DNA of 64,000 nt, from NCBI GenBank assembly GCA_035578155.1, contig JAPWDM010000013.1, positions 9,883,527 through 9,947,526 on the forward strand. Reading direction: 5' to 3'. A model generated the notes under the pieces. The model did not search any database, was not told the origin of the DNA, and worked only from the letters and a program-made list of their open reading frames with translations. This stretch comes from Brachynemurus nebulosus (lineage: Eukaryota > Arthropoda > Insecta > Neuroptera > Myrmeleontidae). The position numbers were made by a program, and so were the translations under genes. Within the stretch, counting starts at the first letter, position 1, and every line of letters starts with the position of its first letter. Below, one piece after another: positions 21,121 to 33,640 of this stretch.

Positions 21121-22231
21121 TCCTAGAATCATACGTACACGTCAAAACGACGAACGAACTTCTCTACCTGCTCCAATACTACAACTTGTCGGTACCTGCT
21201 TGCTGTGAAATTTCTGTTATCTAATTTATTTGTTGTTATAACACATAAGACGTACAGTATAGCATCAATAATGGAAACAATAATTTTGGAAATTTTTTGA
21301 TAAATACTTGACATTTTTGATGCAACTTTCCAAAAGTGATGTTGCCTCTGATGCTCTCAATTTGATACTCTCAAAAAATTTTGAGAGTAATTTGATGCTC
21401 TCAAAAAATTTCCAAAACTGATCTTTCCATTATCGGTGCTATATTGTATTTATTTTGTTTATAGTCATTGTCGTTTTGTTTGTATTGAAATAGAGTCCGT
21501 CAAAAGGACGTCGATGATTACGCGATGTTTTTTTTAAAGATTTTGTACTTTACATATAAAAGTTTTCCTAATTTTTCTAAAATTTATTAAAGATATGGAT
21601 GTTATAATTAATTTATTCAATGATTATGATAATGTGAAAGATGATTACAGCTGTTTGACTTATAGAGACGACATAATACTGAAGTTTTAATATATTGAAT
21701 CGAAAACTAAAGAATGCGTTTCAAGTGACTTAATAAAAGATTAACAATTTATTTTGTGGAAAATATTTTAATTTTTATTATTTTTTTAGATCTTATTCGA
21801 AGTATTATTAACAAATTTTAGAAAATTTACAAATGTGCCTAATGGGGAAATAACTACATATCTATAGGAATATTTATGACTGAGAAATTTCCCATTCTGT
21901 AAAGTCACACATGTCCACTGACTCATAATAGTTCATAAATTAATTATTTGAAACACATGTTTTATGATGCAATTGATGTATTTATTTATTTTTTAATTTT
22001 TATAATGAAAATATGCTTTGATAAAAAGATTAAAAAAATTAATAAATATTTACATTAAGAAATTTTTCCAAATCCAATTTTTTAAAATATTTTGTTCGCT
22101 TTTGTAGTATTGTTATGTAAACAAAATGTTTGTTGCAAATAAACACTAAAACTCTCCGTAAAAAGTCCATCCGTCAAAACGACGTCGATGTATGATTAAC
22201 GTTTCTCGTAGACCAACGTATGATTCTAGGG
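21121..22231. mobile_element. piggyBac-type element, apparently non-autonomous
   Basis: TTAA at 21117-21120 and 22232-22235 flank inverted ends TCCTAGAATCATACGT and ACGTATGATTCTAGGG, close to the CCYTAGA termini of piggyBac. GTCAAAACGACG-type motifs recur subterminally (21145, 21489, 22173). A 31-codon frame at 21595-21690 (starting MDVIINLF) could be a transposase N-terminal remnant but is too short to assign. 1111 bp. Confidence 0.8.
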
Positions 22232-22235
22232 TTAA

Positions 22236-22460
22236 ACTTAAACAGTTGTGGGGTTTCTATTGTTTAATTTTGAAATTAAGCTCTTTAATTTTGCCAGGAA
22301 TTCGAATTTTGAAATAGTAAGGTGGTAGGGCGAGATAATTCATTGTTAAGAAAATATTTTTAGAAAAGTGAGAATAAAATAATCAAGGGTGGATCCAGCT
22401 CTGAATTTAAGAACTTTTAGGGAATTGAAAAATTTCAGTAAACTCCAGGACGTCACTAAT
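22236..22460. other. spacer between two TEs
   Basis: Unique AT-rich sequence between the piggyBac-type element and the TTAA element. Confidence 0.4.
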
Positions 22461-23310
22461 TTAAGGGGAGATTCGCTAAAAGACAAAATACCCCTGTCGC
22501 AGCATCCTGCATAACATAGCGAATTTCCGTTTATAAAAATCCGTTTTTCTATGATTTTTCACCCTTTTAAGTGATTTTTCCTCCTCTTTCTAATGGTGTA
22601 AATAAATGTCAAAAAAATTTTTAACTTTAGAAAATTTTGGCAAAAAACTAATTTTTTTCACGAAAAATGGTCAAAAAAGCCATGTTCTAGGCATCCGACA
22701 TGGCTGGCTAACGAATTTGTCCAACGGTGTGGGACTAAATATAAATTTAATACATAAATTTTAGTGAATATTATTTTTGGTTTCTAGGGACCCCAAAACA
22801 AATTTCTATTATAGTCTCGGGAGATTTATTTCGGAGCTCTAAAAAATAGAACTTTCTTCGGAACCCTAAAAAACGGCATATAAGTAACATACAAGCATAT
22901 ACATATGTATGACGTATATGACTTATATACAATCTATCTTCCTGTACCACAAACACATTCTTTCATATAATTATGCATATAGGTATACCCCTGTCGCAGC
23001 ATCCTGCATAACATAGCGAATGTCCTTTTATAAAAATTAAATTTTCTCGGAAACTAGTTGACATAGAATAATAGTTTAAAGACCTTTATTATGTAATTTT
23101 TTTTCGTCGTTTAAATGATGTAAAAAAATTTCGCAAAAATTTTTAAATAAGTGGAAATTTTGGCAAAAAACTAATTTTTTGCAAGAACAAACACCATGTT
23201 CCTGGCATCCGACGTGTCTGGCTAACGAACTTGTCCAACGGTTTGGGACTTCCAACATTTTCACCAAATTTCGTAAACCTAGGACATTTCGTTCGAGAGT
23301 TATCGTGCGG

Positions 23311-23385
<75 letters not shown>

Positions 23386-23390
<5 letters not shown>

Positions 23391-24737
23391 CCTAAGGCAT
23401 TTAAGGCCCAGATGGTAATAAGGCCCATTAGCTATATTTCTTACCAAGAAAAGTTCTCTAACTTATCAACAAGTTTAAAATGAACTTTCAATCATTTCAA
23501 AACCAGATACAAAAGTTGAGCTACTCAGAGTAACAAAATCATGTCATATTTTAACAAACAAATTTAGAGGTTAAATTTTCGTTCGTTGATATAAAAATTG
23601 TGCACATTGTGAGTGTTATATTAATGATTTTTTAAAGGTATGTTTCTTTCAAACTGTTATCAAAATTGAAAAAAATTAATATTCTTTAAGTTTTACATCA
23701 ATTAATTTCGTTTATTTCTAAAGTATTTATATAAAATGTATATAAGCATAAGTATTGACATGTTGATAATAAGGCCCATGCAAATTTTGTTTGGGCTTTA
23801 TTACCAACACAATTAAAATCAAACACTACAAAGTCAAATCAATTAAAACAGGTCTGAAGTTATTAACAAATGAAGCAAAATTAGACGCACAACCTTAAAT
23901 TACTATAGTTACTCTAATATAAAAATAACAAAAAGGAAAAAGGCCAAAAAACTAAGTAGATTTAATTTTGATTTATTTGTTGCATTTGTTTAATGATGCC
24001 AGATCAGTTTTAGTTGGTTTGGTCGAATTTTTATTTTTATTCCTTAGTGTTTGGAAGTATGGCTGATAAAAAGAAGAGAGCGTTGTGGTCTGAGGAAGCA
24101 CTGGTATCAGCCTTAAGCTATGTCACTCGACATGGCAATCAAAGAGAGGTTGCAAGGAGATTCGGAATTCTAAGAAGAACTCTTAGATTTAATATTTATT
24201 TATTTCGACTTAATATATTCAAACACTTAGTACTTGACTTATTCGAAAAATATGATAAAAAAATTAAAAATTAAAAATAATGACTTAGGTAATTTTTTTT
24301 ATTGTTGTTTTCAATAACAGTCACGTAGTCAAGCGGGATTCAAGGATTTTCGAAACTTTTCTGAACGTGTAAAAATAACAAAATATTTTGATATATAAGT
24401 TCAAGTTATTCTTAAAGTATTTTCAAGTTCAAGTTATTCTTAAAGTAATTAAAATCGCCCAATTAATTTAAAAAAAAAAATAATAAATGTACTATTTCAG
24501 GCAGCTGTAATAGGTGGGCCTTATTTTCTACACCAGTCGGAAATAAGGCCCAATTGCAGACACTTTTTAGAATCAAATTTTTGACTTGTATGATTACAAA
24601 TTCATTAATTTTTTTAGGAATTTTTATAAAAAAATAAGTAAATTTTTATAATTAAATACTATATCTTTGATATTTTATAAGATATATAAATAATAAGCAT
24701 ATTTTGCTTAGGTGGGCCTTAATTGCCTTAGGTACCT
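23386..24737 (+). mobile_element. pogo-like DNA transposon, non-autonomous, inside (TA)n
   Basis: TIRs of about 25 bp start AGGTACCTAAGGCA at 23386, with the inverse ending TGCCTTAGGTACCT at 24737 (one mismatch). TA at 23384-23385 and 24738-24739. AAGGCCCA or its complement occurs at 23403, 23420, 23771, 24515, 24545 and 24713, mostly near the ends, like transposase-binding sites. The interior encodes a psq/CENP-B-type helix-turn-helix fragment. 1352 bp. Confidence 0.82.
24059..24274 (+). pseudogene. N-terminal DNA-binding fragment of a pogo-family transposase
   Basis: From ATG 24059 the frame reads MADKKKRALWSEEALVSALS and continues with a basic stretch ending ...REVARRFGILRRTLRF, the pattern of the psq/CENP-B N-terminal helix-turn-helix (basic start, WSEEAL, then VARRFG, then TLR) that pogo transposases use to bind their ends. 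After about residue 43 the frame turns into AT-rich low-complexity sequence and stops at 24274. The DDE catalytic domain is missing. It could be a relic, or a repressor-like DNA-binding peptide if spliced onward; the first is more likely. Confidence 0.7.
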
Positions 24738-24828
<91 letters not shown>

Positions 24829-25632
24829 TTTGGTGAATATTATTTTCGGTTTCTAGGGACCTCAAAACAAATTTCTGCCATGGTCCCGGGTTCAAGTCGC
24901 GTCATGACAGTGGCTGTAATAGCTGAATTCCATTCTGGAAATTCGCTAAAAAGAATTCAATGTTTTTTTTCCTTCATAATTATGTGTTAAAAATATTCTA
25001 CTAAAATTTTATTTGAAAAAAATGAAAAATCAAAAAGTTATGGGCATTTTAGTGTACGCACTTGACTATAATTCAATTTAAATAAAAAAAATTTAAATGC
25101 TTTTTTTTTCGAAAGTATGTTTTTCGACATGGTTCCTCATGTATCTCAAAAAGTATTTGAGATATCGACATAAATCAAAGCGCATATTATTCTTCGATAC
25201 CGTCATTTTGGCAGGCGCTAGGATCTTTTGGGTCTGTAATATATTTTCAAAATGGCGGCTTTTTATAGTCTAGAAAAAGCGGTGATTTTTTGAAAATTTA
25301 TTTTCAAAATGCGATTTCTCGCTGGTTTTTTATTTTTTTTCTTAGATTCTAGTTAGTGCCATAATTGATATGTATATTTTCAGAAAATTCTGGATTTTTT
25401 TATTTTGGCTCACTGGGGATTTCAGAACGCGAGGAACCATCAAGGTGGAAAAATCTCGCAGTGTCGACTTTAAAGCCATTTATACTCAGACTATTTTTGA
25501 ATTTTTCTTTTTTTAATTTTTTGTAATCTCAATACTTATTTAAATAAAATTTAAATAAAATATTTATTTGTATAAAAAAAAGTAATAATAATGGTCGATT
25601 TTTGATGTGTTTTTTGACGAATCTCCCCTTAA

Positions 25633-26799
25633 ATAAATTCCCCTTTTTCAAAGCAAATCATATTGGAGTGATTTGAATCAGGACGATTGGTTGAATTAGA
25701 GGAAATGGGTATGAAATTTTCATATTTGCTCTCAAAATGATGCAATTCCTTTTATAAATGTGACTGATCCAATAGAAGCATCTTGACGAGTGGTCTTATT
25801 TTGATAAAAATGAAAAGAATGACTTTGAAAACCCGTAATTCGCGTATAATAATTCATTTTTCATCATTTTGTAAATTTTTATAGACTTGATGGAGTTATC
25901 AGATAAACTATGGTAAAATTTGAATTAATCTCTATTTAAGGGACGGGCTGATAGGCGCAAAGCCAATTCAGCCATTTTTGAAAATAAAATAATTTCACCT
26001 CCCAAAAGCGATTAAAAACTGTCCCGCTACCTTGGTAAACTTGGGAGTAAAATAATGTTAAAAAGAAGGGTCCTAGATTTAGGTTACTTAGGGACCCTTC
26101 AGTGTGTAAATCTGGCCCTTGTAAATCCACCAATTTTCCAATTCGTCTCGCTTGTTTGAAATCCTCTAAAGTGAGGACTTCTCAATCAGATTCTATATAA
26201 AAATTCGAGTGAATTCGATTTAAGGGAGGATGCTCCCCGCTAAGAAAGAATGTACCAATATCAAACTTTATATTCATGCAAGGCAAGTTGAATGAATATT
26301 GAAACGAGGGGTGCAACTTACTAGAGGCAGCAATAATAATATGATTGCATTTATTAGATCACTATACTTGTTATAAGGCACATATCCTTTGTTTGAATTC
26401 ACACAGCCCCAGTATCTACCTAAATGTCCACAGTTGAGTTTTACGCTTAAACAAATTTTATTTAAAATGATATTAAAATGATTGGGGAGGCTGATGGTGG
26501 ATCATTAGTTTCAAATAAACGTATTTATAATCATATTAAATATTTTCCGCGAGGGGGGCGGGCAGTGCCTATCAATATTAAATTTTGTATGATAGTTTAT
26601 GATTTACGTATAAATTTTATGTGAAAATTAATAAATTCAAATAATTATATTAGTTAATAAATAATCGAAATGTATTTTGACAATAATATCCTACTTTAAA
26701 TGTGTAGTTGATAGAATTACTCTTTCTAAAATCAAACGGAATTTTGCTTCATATATATTATAACGGAAAAAAAATTTAATTTTTTTAAGGATTTGACAT
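25633..26799. other. unassigned region
   Basis: Holds an isolated TTTAAGGGAGG end-like motif at 26220, possibly one terminus of another TTAA element whose partner I cannot find. No coding exon recognised. Confidence 0.35.
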
Positions 26800-27180
26800 T
26801 GATAATTTAACTCGTAAGTCCCATAAGAATATTGAAGTCTTTTTCACTTTTACCGTGGAAAAAAAGTTAGGACAGATTTTTACGGTGAAAAAAATAGTGG
26901 AATACGTACTTTTCATTGTAGATAAACGCGATAAAAATGAAATAAAAGTTTTTATTGGTAAATTCAACTGATTTCAAAATCATAGTAACGAAATATTAAA
27001 TAATAATATGAATTATACAACCTTACTTTATTTTTTAAATGGTCTAACCGTATTACACTCGAGTTTTACATTTTTTCTGTATAAATTTGAATAAATTTTT
27101 TGAAAGTTGACAATTGTTCTTCTTGTTAAATTGCTAGGCAACAAATTTTCGTTAACATAAATTTATTCGAAAAAATACTT
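26800..27180 (+). repeat. dispersed repeat, family B, copy 1
   Basis: Shares AAGTCCCATAAGAA, GACAGAT then TTTACRG, CATAGTAAC, TTAAATAATAATATGAATTA, GTATTACAC then GAGTTT, GGCAACAAATTTTCGTTA and AAATTTATTCGAAAAAATAC in order with 36030-36508. A third partial copy lies at 38865-39515. Class unknown. Confidence 0.65.
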
Positions 27181-27306
27181 TGAAAAAATATTTTTGAGAA
27201 CTTTTTTTCAGTGTATGATCTCATATATATATACCTATAACCACACCAAAAACTAACATTTTAATAAAAATCGCAAAATATACTTAACTACACGGAGAGA
27301 AAATTC

Positions 27307-27489
27307 CTATAAAAATTACTGTGCTTATACTACAATCGACGTGTAACAGGCGAACATATCCAATTTTTGTACGGTAAAATTATAAAAATTACAATAATAT
27401 AACTATAATTTTTATAATTTTACCGTACAAAATTGAATATGTTCGCCTGTTACACGTCGATTGTAGTATGAGCACAGTAATTTTTATAG
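27307..27489. mobile_element. 183-bp palindromic (fold-back) element
   Basis: Arms of about 85 bp: CTATAAAAATTACTGTGC at 27307 and GCACAGTAATTTTTATAG to 27489 are inverted, continuing through CGACGTGTAACAGGCGAACA and its complement to a short AT loop. The arms are almost perfect, so it is young or conserved by gene conversion. No coding capacity. Confidence 0.8.
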
Positions 27490-28615
27490 TGTAGATTAAA
27501 AATGGATGTATTTTATAGGTGTTATTTAGGCGTGCTAATAAAAAACTAAATGTTTTAATGATTTTCAAGGAAACACGAAGAATAAAAGGGATGATTAGGT
27601 TTACAAAAACCTAAAATTTATAGTAATTAAGATATCTTTTGACTATACAAACAAAAATTTAAGAAAATGAAAATGAGTTACGTCGTAAATGGTTTCACTG
27701 TTTCGTCAGAATGGTAGAAGCGCTGTGAAGAATGTTATTTCATTGTTTCTAGAGATTTTGATTAGCGTGGTGAAAAGACACTTAATTTATATACAATGTC
27801 AGATACTTTAAATTACCAAAAACCCTTTTCTCTTACGCCAAAGACAGCTAAGTTATTTAGTCTTTTGGTTTCGTTTTTTAAAATTAATTTTTCAAAAAAA
27901 TTGGATTTTTTTTTCACCTAATCGATCTTTTTCTTTAAAGAGCACACTTTCAACTTTTTTTGATTAGCCACAATGATTCCCGAAATAATTTTCGTATAGA
28001 AAGATTTAAATAAAAAAAAAGATATTAAACCTAAAAGTACAATTTAAACCAGCGTGATACATATTTTATTTAAAAAAATTTGTTGAATTTCGTACACAAC
28101 CTTAAAGAAAGAAAAACATTTTCTTTTTTGATAATTATCCTTAAAAAAGAATTTATTATCCTGTAGAAAAAATAGTAGGTCGATCAAGTTTTAAAATATT
28201 CCCTTTTAAATTAACGTCGGACCCGCTTTCTCTTAATTTTTTGAAAAATTTACGTTTTTTCAAAAATATTGATGAATACTTCAACTACTTATAAAACAGT
28301 GTATGTACAAAAAAAGAAAAATCAATTTTTCCATCAAATAAAGAGAAAATCTTTCGTTAAAAATGAAAAATTCTATTTGTCCGATAGTTCTTTGATTTCA
28401 TTCATCGATGAAATTTTTTACTTTGATAATTCTACAGGTAATCTATTTTGTTTTTATTTATTTACCCGGCGCTTACGACATTGATTTTTAATCACAATTT
28501 TATATTTGTTATAAGAAATTGACAATACAAGAATCGAAAGCATTCTTTAATCAATATTTTTGGGAATATAAACATATATGTAGATAATAATTTTATTAAG
28601 TAATTATTATAGATT
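27490..28615. other. AT-rich region
   Basis: No exon or structured repeat recognised; the small open frame at 28269-28484 has no recognisable domain. Confidence 0.4.
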
Positions 28616-29519
28616 AGGAGAGATCCTTGTACCTGGGGACACTTTATTCGTTTAAAACTTCATAACTTGAGTAAAAATTAATGTATGACTTCGAATATTG
28701 AAAATTCTCTAAGCACACAATAACATCTTAATATTGTGATACAATATATCACGGTATTGTGTTTCATTTTTGCGAAAACTTGAATTTAAAAAATCGAGGA
28801 TATTTGTCCCAAGATACAATCATAGTTTGCACCTAGGGACACCGATGGTTATACCTTGGAACAAACTATGCAAACCATTTTAAGCCCTTAAAGCAAAATA
28901 TATATTCTATTTTTTTTAAGATCAATAAAAATCGTTTGGTTTTACTTTTGGCAATCATTTTCATTATAGAGAGAAAATGGCTTTTTGACGTTTTCTTCAT
29001 TGGGCTTTGGCCGGGTGACTTTGTTCTTATTTCGCGACATCTGGATAGATAAAGGCAAATATTGAAAACAAACTTACCTATAAACCTGTGTAAAAAATGG
29101 ACCGTCTCAAGGTACAAAAAATTTGCTGTCCCAAGGTACAAATTTCAATTGCATACAATAAAGTGTGGTTATATTTTTTAATTAGGGAAATCCAGTGATA
29201 TACGTCAAAATAAATAGTTACGAATGTGTATAATAACTATTTGTATATTTAATCATTTACTCACCTCAAAATACTTCGAGTAAAATGATGATTTATATGG
29301 ATTACAAAAAACAAAAAAAAAAAAAACAAAAAGAAACAAAAAGCAACACGGTTGCATATAGAAGAAACGAGTCAAAATGGCGGACTTAACTGCGTCTGTT
29401 TTGAGTATTTATGTCAAATACTCATTAAATATCACTACTAATCATTTTATAATACATTGGTTCTCAAATTATGGGCTTGTCCCGAGGCACAAGGTATCCT
29501 GAGGTACAGGATCTCTCCT
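28616..29519. mobile_element. TIR element with repeated CCWAGGKACA motifs
   Basis: AGGAGAGATCCTTGTACCT at 28616 is inverted as AGGTACAGGATCTCTCCT to 29519 (small gap). Motifs such as CCTAGGGACAC, CCAAGGTACAAA and GTACCTGGGGACA are scattered near both ends (28629, 28831, 29107, 29133, 29500). The layout is the same as in the two TA-flanked elements at 14159 and 23386. No transposase frame. Confidence 0.6.
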
Positions 29520-30591
29520 GTAACGTTTATATGTTATTAAAAATATCAAATTAACGTTGAATTCAATTAGAATACCAATTTAGAAAGAGTTAAACTCAAA
29601 TATACATAGCTTTTTATTAATATAAATATTATATAATGTATTTATATAATATGTATTTGTAATACCTATATTTTGTATAGTGTTAAAATACTTAGTTATT
29701 TCGAATTGAGTAACATATTTTGAATGTTGAGAATTTGCTCAGAACAATTATGAAACAAGAATAATAATAATTTACCAACCAAAACGATATTCGTGTCTTT
29801 GTATACGTAGCATAATATCTTAGAGTATAAACGAAAAGGATAGAGAAGTTAATGACTATCCTGAATTTAAAAATTTAAACTTACTTTTAAGCATTTGGAA
29901 AGGATGCGTGTTAGAACTAAAGTTCTCTACAGCTTTCGGGATAAAATATGGGACTTTCAGTAAATTTTTTATGGATTGTCTTAAAAAAAGATAAATACCT
30001 ACGTGATAATTTGGACATCTGTATTTCCCTTAAAAAAAATTATTTTCTTTGAGAAATTACTCCAATTTCCTTCTTCTTCATATGTAAACTTTTATTTTTA
30101 TAATTTAACTCTGCACTCAAGCAAAAAAAAAAGTGAGTTGTAAATAGGCTGGTAAGACATGTAGCACATGACAACGACCGACGTTCTTTTTTTGACGGAT
30201 TCTTTTGACGTTCTAACCTTGTTTCCCCAAAGTTGAATACTAAATGCGCTAAATACGTCCTCAATGCTGTTTGTATTAGTTTTTAATTTTAAAAAGATAA
30301 TTCAACGTGATTTTGTATTATTTTATTTACAGTTTTTCTAATAAATGAATGTGTTTGCAGTTATTAAATAAAATATTCATGTAATGTGAAGTATGAGCAG
30401 TCATTACAGCTCAACATTCAGTGTGTCATGTGGTACGCGTCTTATGATCCAACAGACAAAACACCTTTAAATATGGTAGAGTTAATGGACAAACCACCTT
30501 GTCATGCTGTACATGTCTTATAAGCGCAAAGGGTTAAAATACAACAGCAAATTTAAGCAAATTTAATTATCAGGAAAAGTAAACATTACTT

Positions 30592-30626
<35 letters not shown>

Positions 30627-30932
30627 GCTGATACGAACGAAAATGAATTAAAATAATAAACCAGATTTGTATCATACTTGATGCGGTAAATAAAAATGGT
30701 ATGTTTAAGAGAAAGTTCTTAAGAGAAAGTGTGAATCATTAAAAGTATATTCATTTGTGCAGCTACCATACTGTATTGCTACCATGGTTACCACCTAGTT
30801 AATCGTCTACCACGAACAACATGCATAGCTACCATCATTGGAACGATTTATTTGTAAGTATTTAATTATTTTCCTTATATATTTTATATACAAATTTAAA
30901 GCATTTTTGTTTACATTTTCTGAAATACAGAC
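29520..30932. other. unassigned region with a long poly-T tract
   Basis: A run of more than 25 T at about 30597-30624. An isolated end-like AAAGGGTTAA near 30527 may be a piggyBac-type terminus without a partner. No exon recognised. Confidence 0.4.
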
Positions 30933-30966
30933 CTGATGAGGGCCGATATAAACCGAAACGTACGTC
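30933..30966 (+). ncRNA. hammerhead-ribozyme-like motif (Penelope-type)
   Basis: Reads CTGATGA (30933-30939), GG...CC as a short stem II, GAAAC (30955-30959), the palindrome ACGTACGT, and GTC (30964-30966), followed by an A-rich tail. All invariant core positions (CUGANGA, GAAA, NUH) are present. Stem III is very short, as in Penelope-like and retrozyme hammerheads. Stem I pairs only weakly here. Probably the 3' end of a Penelope-like copy. Confidence 0.55.
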
Positions 30967-32489
30967 GTAATAAAGAGAAAATTAAAATTAAAATTTTTTA
31001 AAGTAGTACATTTGATGGTTATTTTTCCAAAAATTATCCTTATTATAAATATTCACCACCTAAAAACTTCCCTTTATAAATCGGATAATAAAACAGAAAA
31101 GCTTTTGAGACTTCTGGGAAACATTTGTCTATGTCATTTACAGCTTAAATAATTTCAAAAAATTTATTCAGTTTTTTGCCATTCCTGAAAAATTTGGTTC
31201 AAGTGATGTGTCTCGTTTCGATACCAGACGGCTCAGTTTCAGATACTTTGAGTGCTCTCAACTGCGCTTGCCACTTTTCTTCGATACTCTAAATAAAATC
31301 CTCATAGCGTATAGTTATTTCTAAGATGTTAAGAGTTCGTTGTGTTGTAATGTAACTAACGTATTCTATGGTGGGTACAGTACCGCACGGAACGTATTGA
31401 GGAAGCGTCGAGGTTGTGAGGAATACGTACGGTCGTATGGTCGATACTCACTCATTCTGATGTGTATATTATTGTGAAATGGGTAAAGAAGTGCGATGAG
31501 GCATACACGTAAATGTTGTTGATACTACATACAACGGCAGGGAATAGAATGGATTGGGTGGGATGGGATAATATAATATTTTCAAATATAATGGAATTTA
31601 TAGAGATGCTATATTATTTATTGTGTGCTGGCTGTTTGGATGGTTGGTACCTACTGTCAACGAACACACTGTCAAGTGCAAAAGCGCCATATCAGTCTAT
31701 AAGTACAGTGTAACTGCTCAATTTTCACGGGTACTGAAAGATAAATAAAGTTGTTGTGGAATTTAAATTTCAAGAGAATTCAGTTCTTAGCTAGAGCACT
31801 ATACTGTGCTAGAGGTACCTTGGTTCAATAGGGTTCTTGACTGAAGCTACAAAAATATTCTAAAAGCATTGTTTTCCATATCAGTTAAGTGATTTTTTTT
31901 TATTTTGGACAGATTCTATAAAAAATCATCAAAAAGATAACCGTGCAATTTTAAATGAGAAAAAGGCGGGGAAAAACACCTCACTATAGTGACGTCACAG
32001 TTTGAAACAACTAAACGTCAATGTCAATATTTATATCCTCAAAACTTTGATTATATTCATTAAATGTCAAAGTAAACGCAAGTATTTATTGGAATTCTGG
32101 TCGATTATTATTACTATATATAAAAGCTAATAGAAATATTCAAAACAAAACACAATTTTTATCTCACCGATGAAAATTATCAAAATCGACATATCTAGCT
32201 ACAAAATGTTACGTCATTTTCAAGAAATGGCGCGTTTTCACTAATTTGAATATTTGTTGAAAAATGGCGATTTTCTAAATAAAATTTCTGAATAGTTATC
32301 AAATTTTTTTATGTTTCATCATTAAAATTGGGCATATGTAATGATAATGCATACAATTATTTAACATTTGACACAAATTTTAAATATAGTCAAGTACCGT
32401 ATTAGATTCCAATCATTCAATTATTCATCAGTTTATAAGACAAAATAAAAATAATTTTCAAGTTTATTCTTTTACTTTCCCTTCCGTAT
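30967..32489. other. mostly unique sequence, partly less AT-rich
   Basis: 31200-31720 is less AT-rich than its surroundings and free of recognisable repeats; it could hold regulatory DNA or an untranslated exon, but no coding signature is visible. The open frame at 31513-31713 has no recognisable domain. Confidence 0.35.
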
Positions 32490-32497
32490 AGCTACGG

Positions 32498-32741
32498 TAG
32501 CGGTTTCCAAACTTTTTAGACTTCCGCGGCTTCCTTTATGTACAAATCATTTCCGGTGGCACTCTTTGGTCTCGAAATTTTTGTAACGAGCAAAAAAAAA
32601 ACAGTCTTGGAGCCACTTTTTTCTTATTTTCAGCTGGTCTGAAACTGTTAATCTTATTTTCCTATTTTTTTTAGCGAGAGAGCTGCGGCGTCCTTTGTGA
32701 TGTTTCATGCCGCTTCTAGGCGCCGCGTCAGGGAACCCCTA
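32498..32741. mobile_element. hAT-type MITE
   Basis: TAGCGGTTTCCAAACTTTTT at 32498 and GGGAACCCCTA to 32741 are inverted ends of the common hAT type, with internal GCGGC / GCCGC stretches. Flanks AGCTACGG (32490-32497) and AGCTATAG (32742-32749) agree at six of eight bases, a likely eroded 8-bp duplication. 244 bp. Confidence 0.65.
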
Positions 32742-33640
32742 AGCTATAGCTGTAAGAAGGCAAACGGATTTTTTTAGACCTTTTATATTTATGTACACGT
32801 TTAAATTAATGAATAAATATCTCCAGATTTATTTGGGCTAGAGAAAGAAATTAGCCTTAAAATAATTCTATGTATGTGGTATTAAAAGGAGTAAAATTTT
32901 GGTTAGTAAAACAACAGGAAGGAGTAAAACATTCTGGTTAGTGGTTCTGGAGTTATCATCATTTTAACTTTTTGGAAAAATTGAAAAATTTTGGTTTTTT
33001 AGATTTTTTCCCCGGGTCTTGTTTATGAAAATTGATGAAATTTAGCAGAAGCGTAGATATAACAATAGGTTCCAATTTTTTTCATAAGTTACATGGCCTA
33101 GGGAATTTTTTATTTTATTTCAAAGATCCTTATTCTTCTTGTTAGAACTGAAAATTTTTTTGAAATATGCAGCAAGATCATCGGATACTTCCAGTCGGCA
33201 ATCGAATTTTTTCACGGTGAGTGGAGGTGACTTGAGATCTCTCCTTCAAAGGGATCAGAGGCAAAATTTTATCAAATATAATTTGTAGAAATTCCAGTTT
33301 GCAACAACTTTGTTTCCGATAATTTTCCTTATAAATGCACCCATCTTCCCTTAAAATTCTTTGAAATCTTTGAACGGATTGGTTTGTTGCAGGAGAGTTT
33401 TTTGGGACCATTATTCATAAATCCTTATATATCAATCCTTTATCTTAGATTTCTAATCTTAAAAATTCTAGTCAGGTGTTTATTATGTAATTGTGCATCG
33501 AATAAAACCGCGATCCGGAGCCAATTTCGTTCTCGAAATATGCGAGATGAAAAAAAATTTCACGATCGTTCAGAGATATTTCAAAATTGGGACTTTCAAA
33601 ATTTGGACTCATTACAGTAACTTCTTATACGGGGAAGTTA
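32742..33640 (+). repeat. dispersed repeat, family D, longer copy
   Basis: CTATAGCTGTAAGAAGGCAAACGGA at the start matches 63620 onward. Other shared parts are the TTTTTAACTTTTTGGAAA region, the TTGATGAAAATTGATGAAA block and GGGTCCAA-like words. The end (33485-33640) matches 210-460. It is an old interspersed element of unknown class; scattered small frames show no domain. Confidence 0.5.

Larger units (their letters stand above)
22489..24951 (+). mobile_element. composite HINE-like element, interrupted copy
   Basis: Two heads in tandem: ATACCCCTGTCGCAGC at 22489, with a truncated body to 22984, and again at 22985 with a full element ending in the tail hairpin and GCTAAAA near 24951. The segment 22489-23315 is nearly identical to 42196-43022, so the whole composite moved or was copied as a unit. 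The (TA)n core is split by a pogo-like insertion: (TA)n at about 23316-23385 and 24741-24824. Confidence 0.75.
22465..25628. mobile_element. TTAA-flanked element (Kolobok/T2-like), outer shell of a three-level nest
   Basis: TTAA at 22461-22464 and 25629-25632. Ends GGGGAGATTCG and CGAATCTCCCC are exact inverted repeats of 11 bp. Only 24 bp of the shell lie left of the nested HINE composite (22489-24951), which in turn holds the pogo-like element 23386-24737. The remaining right part (24952-25628) has no coding frame. Confidence 0.65.
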
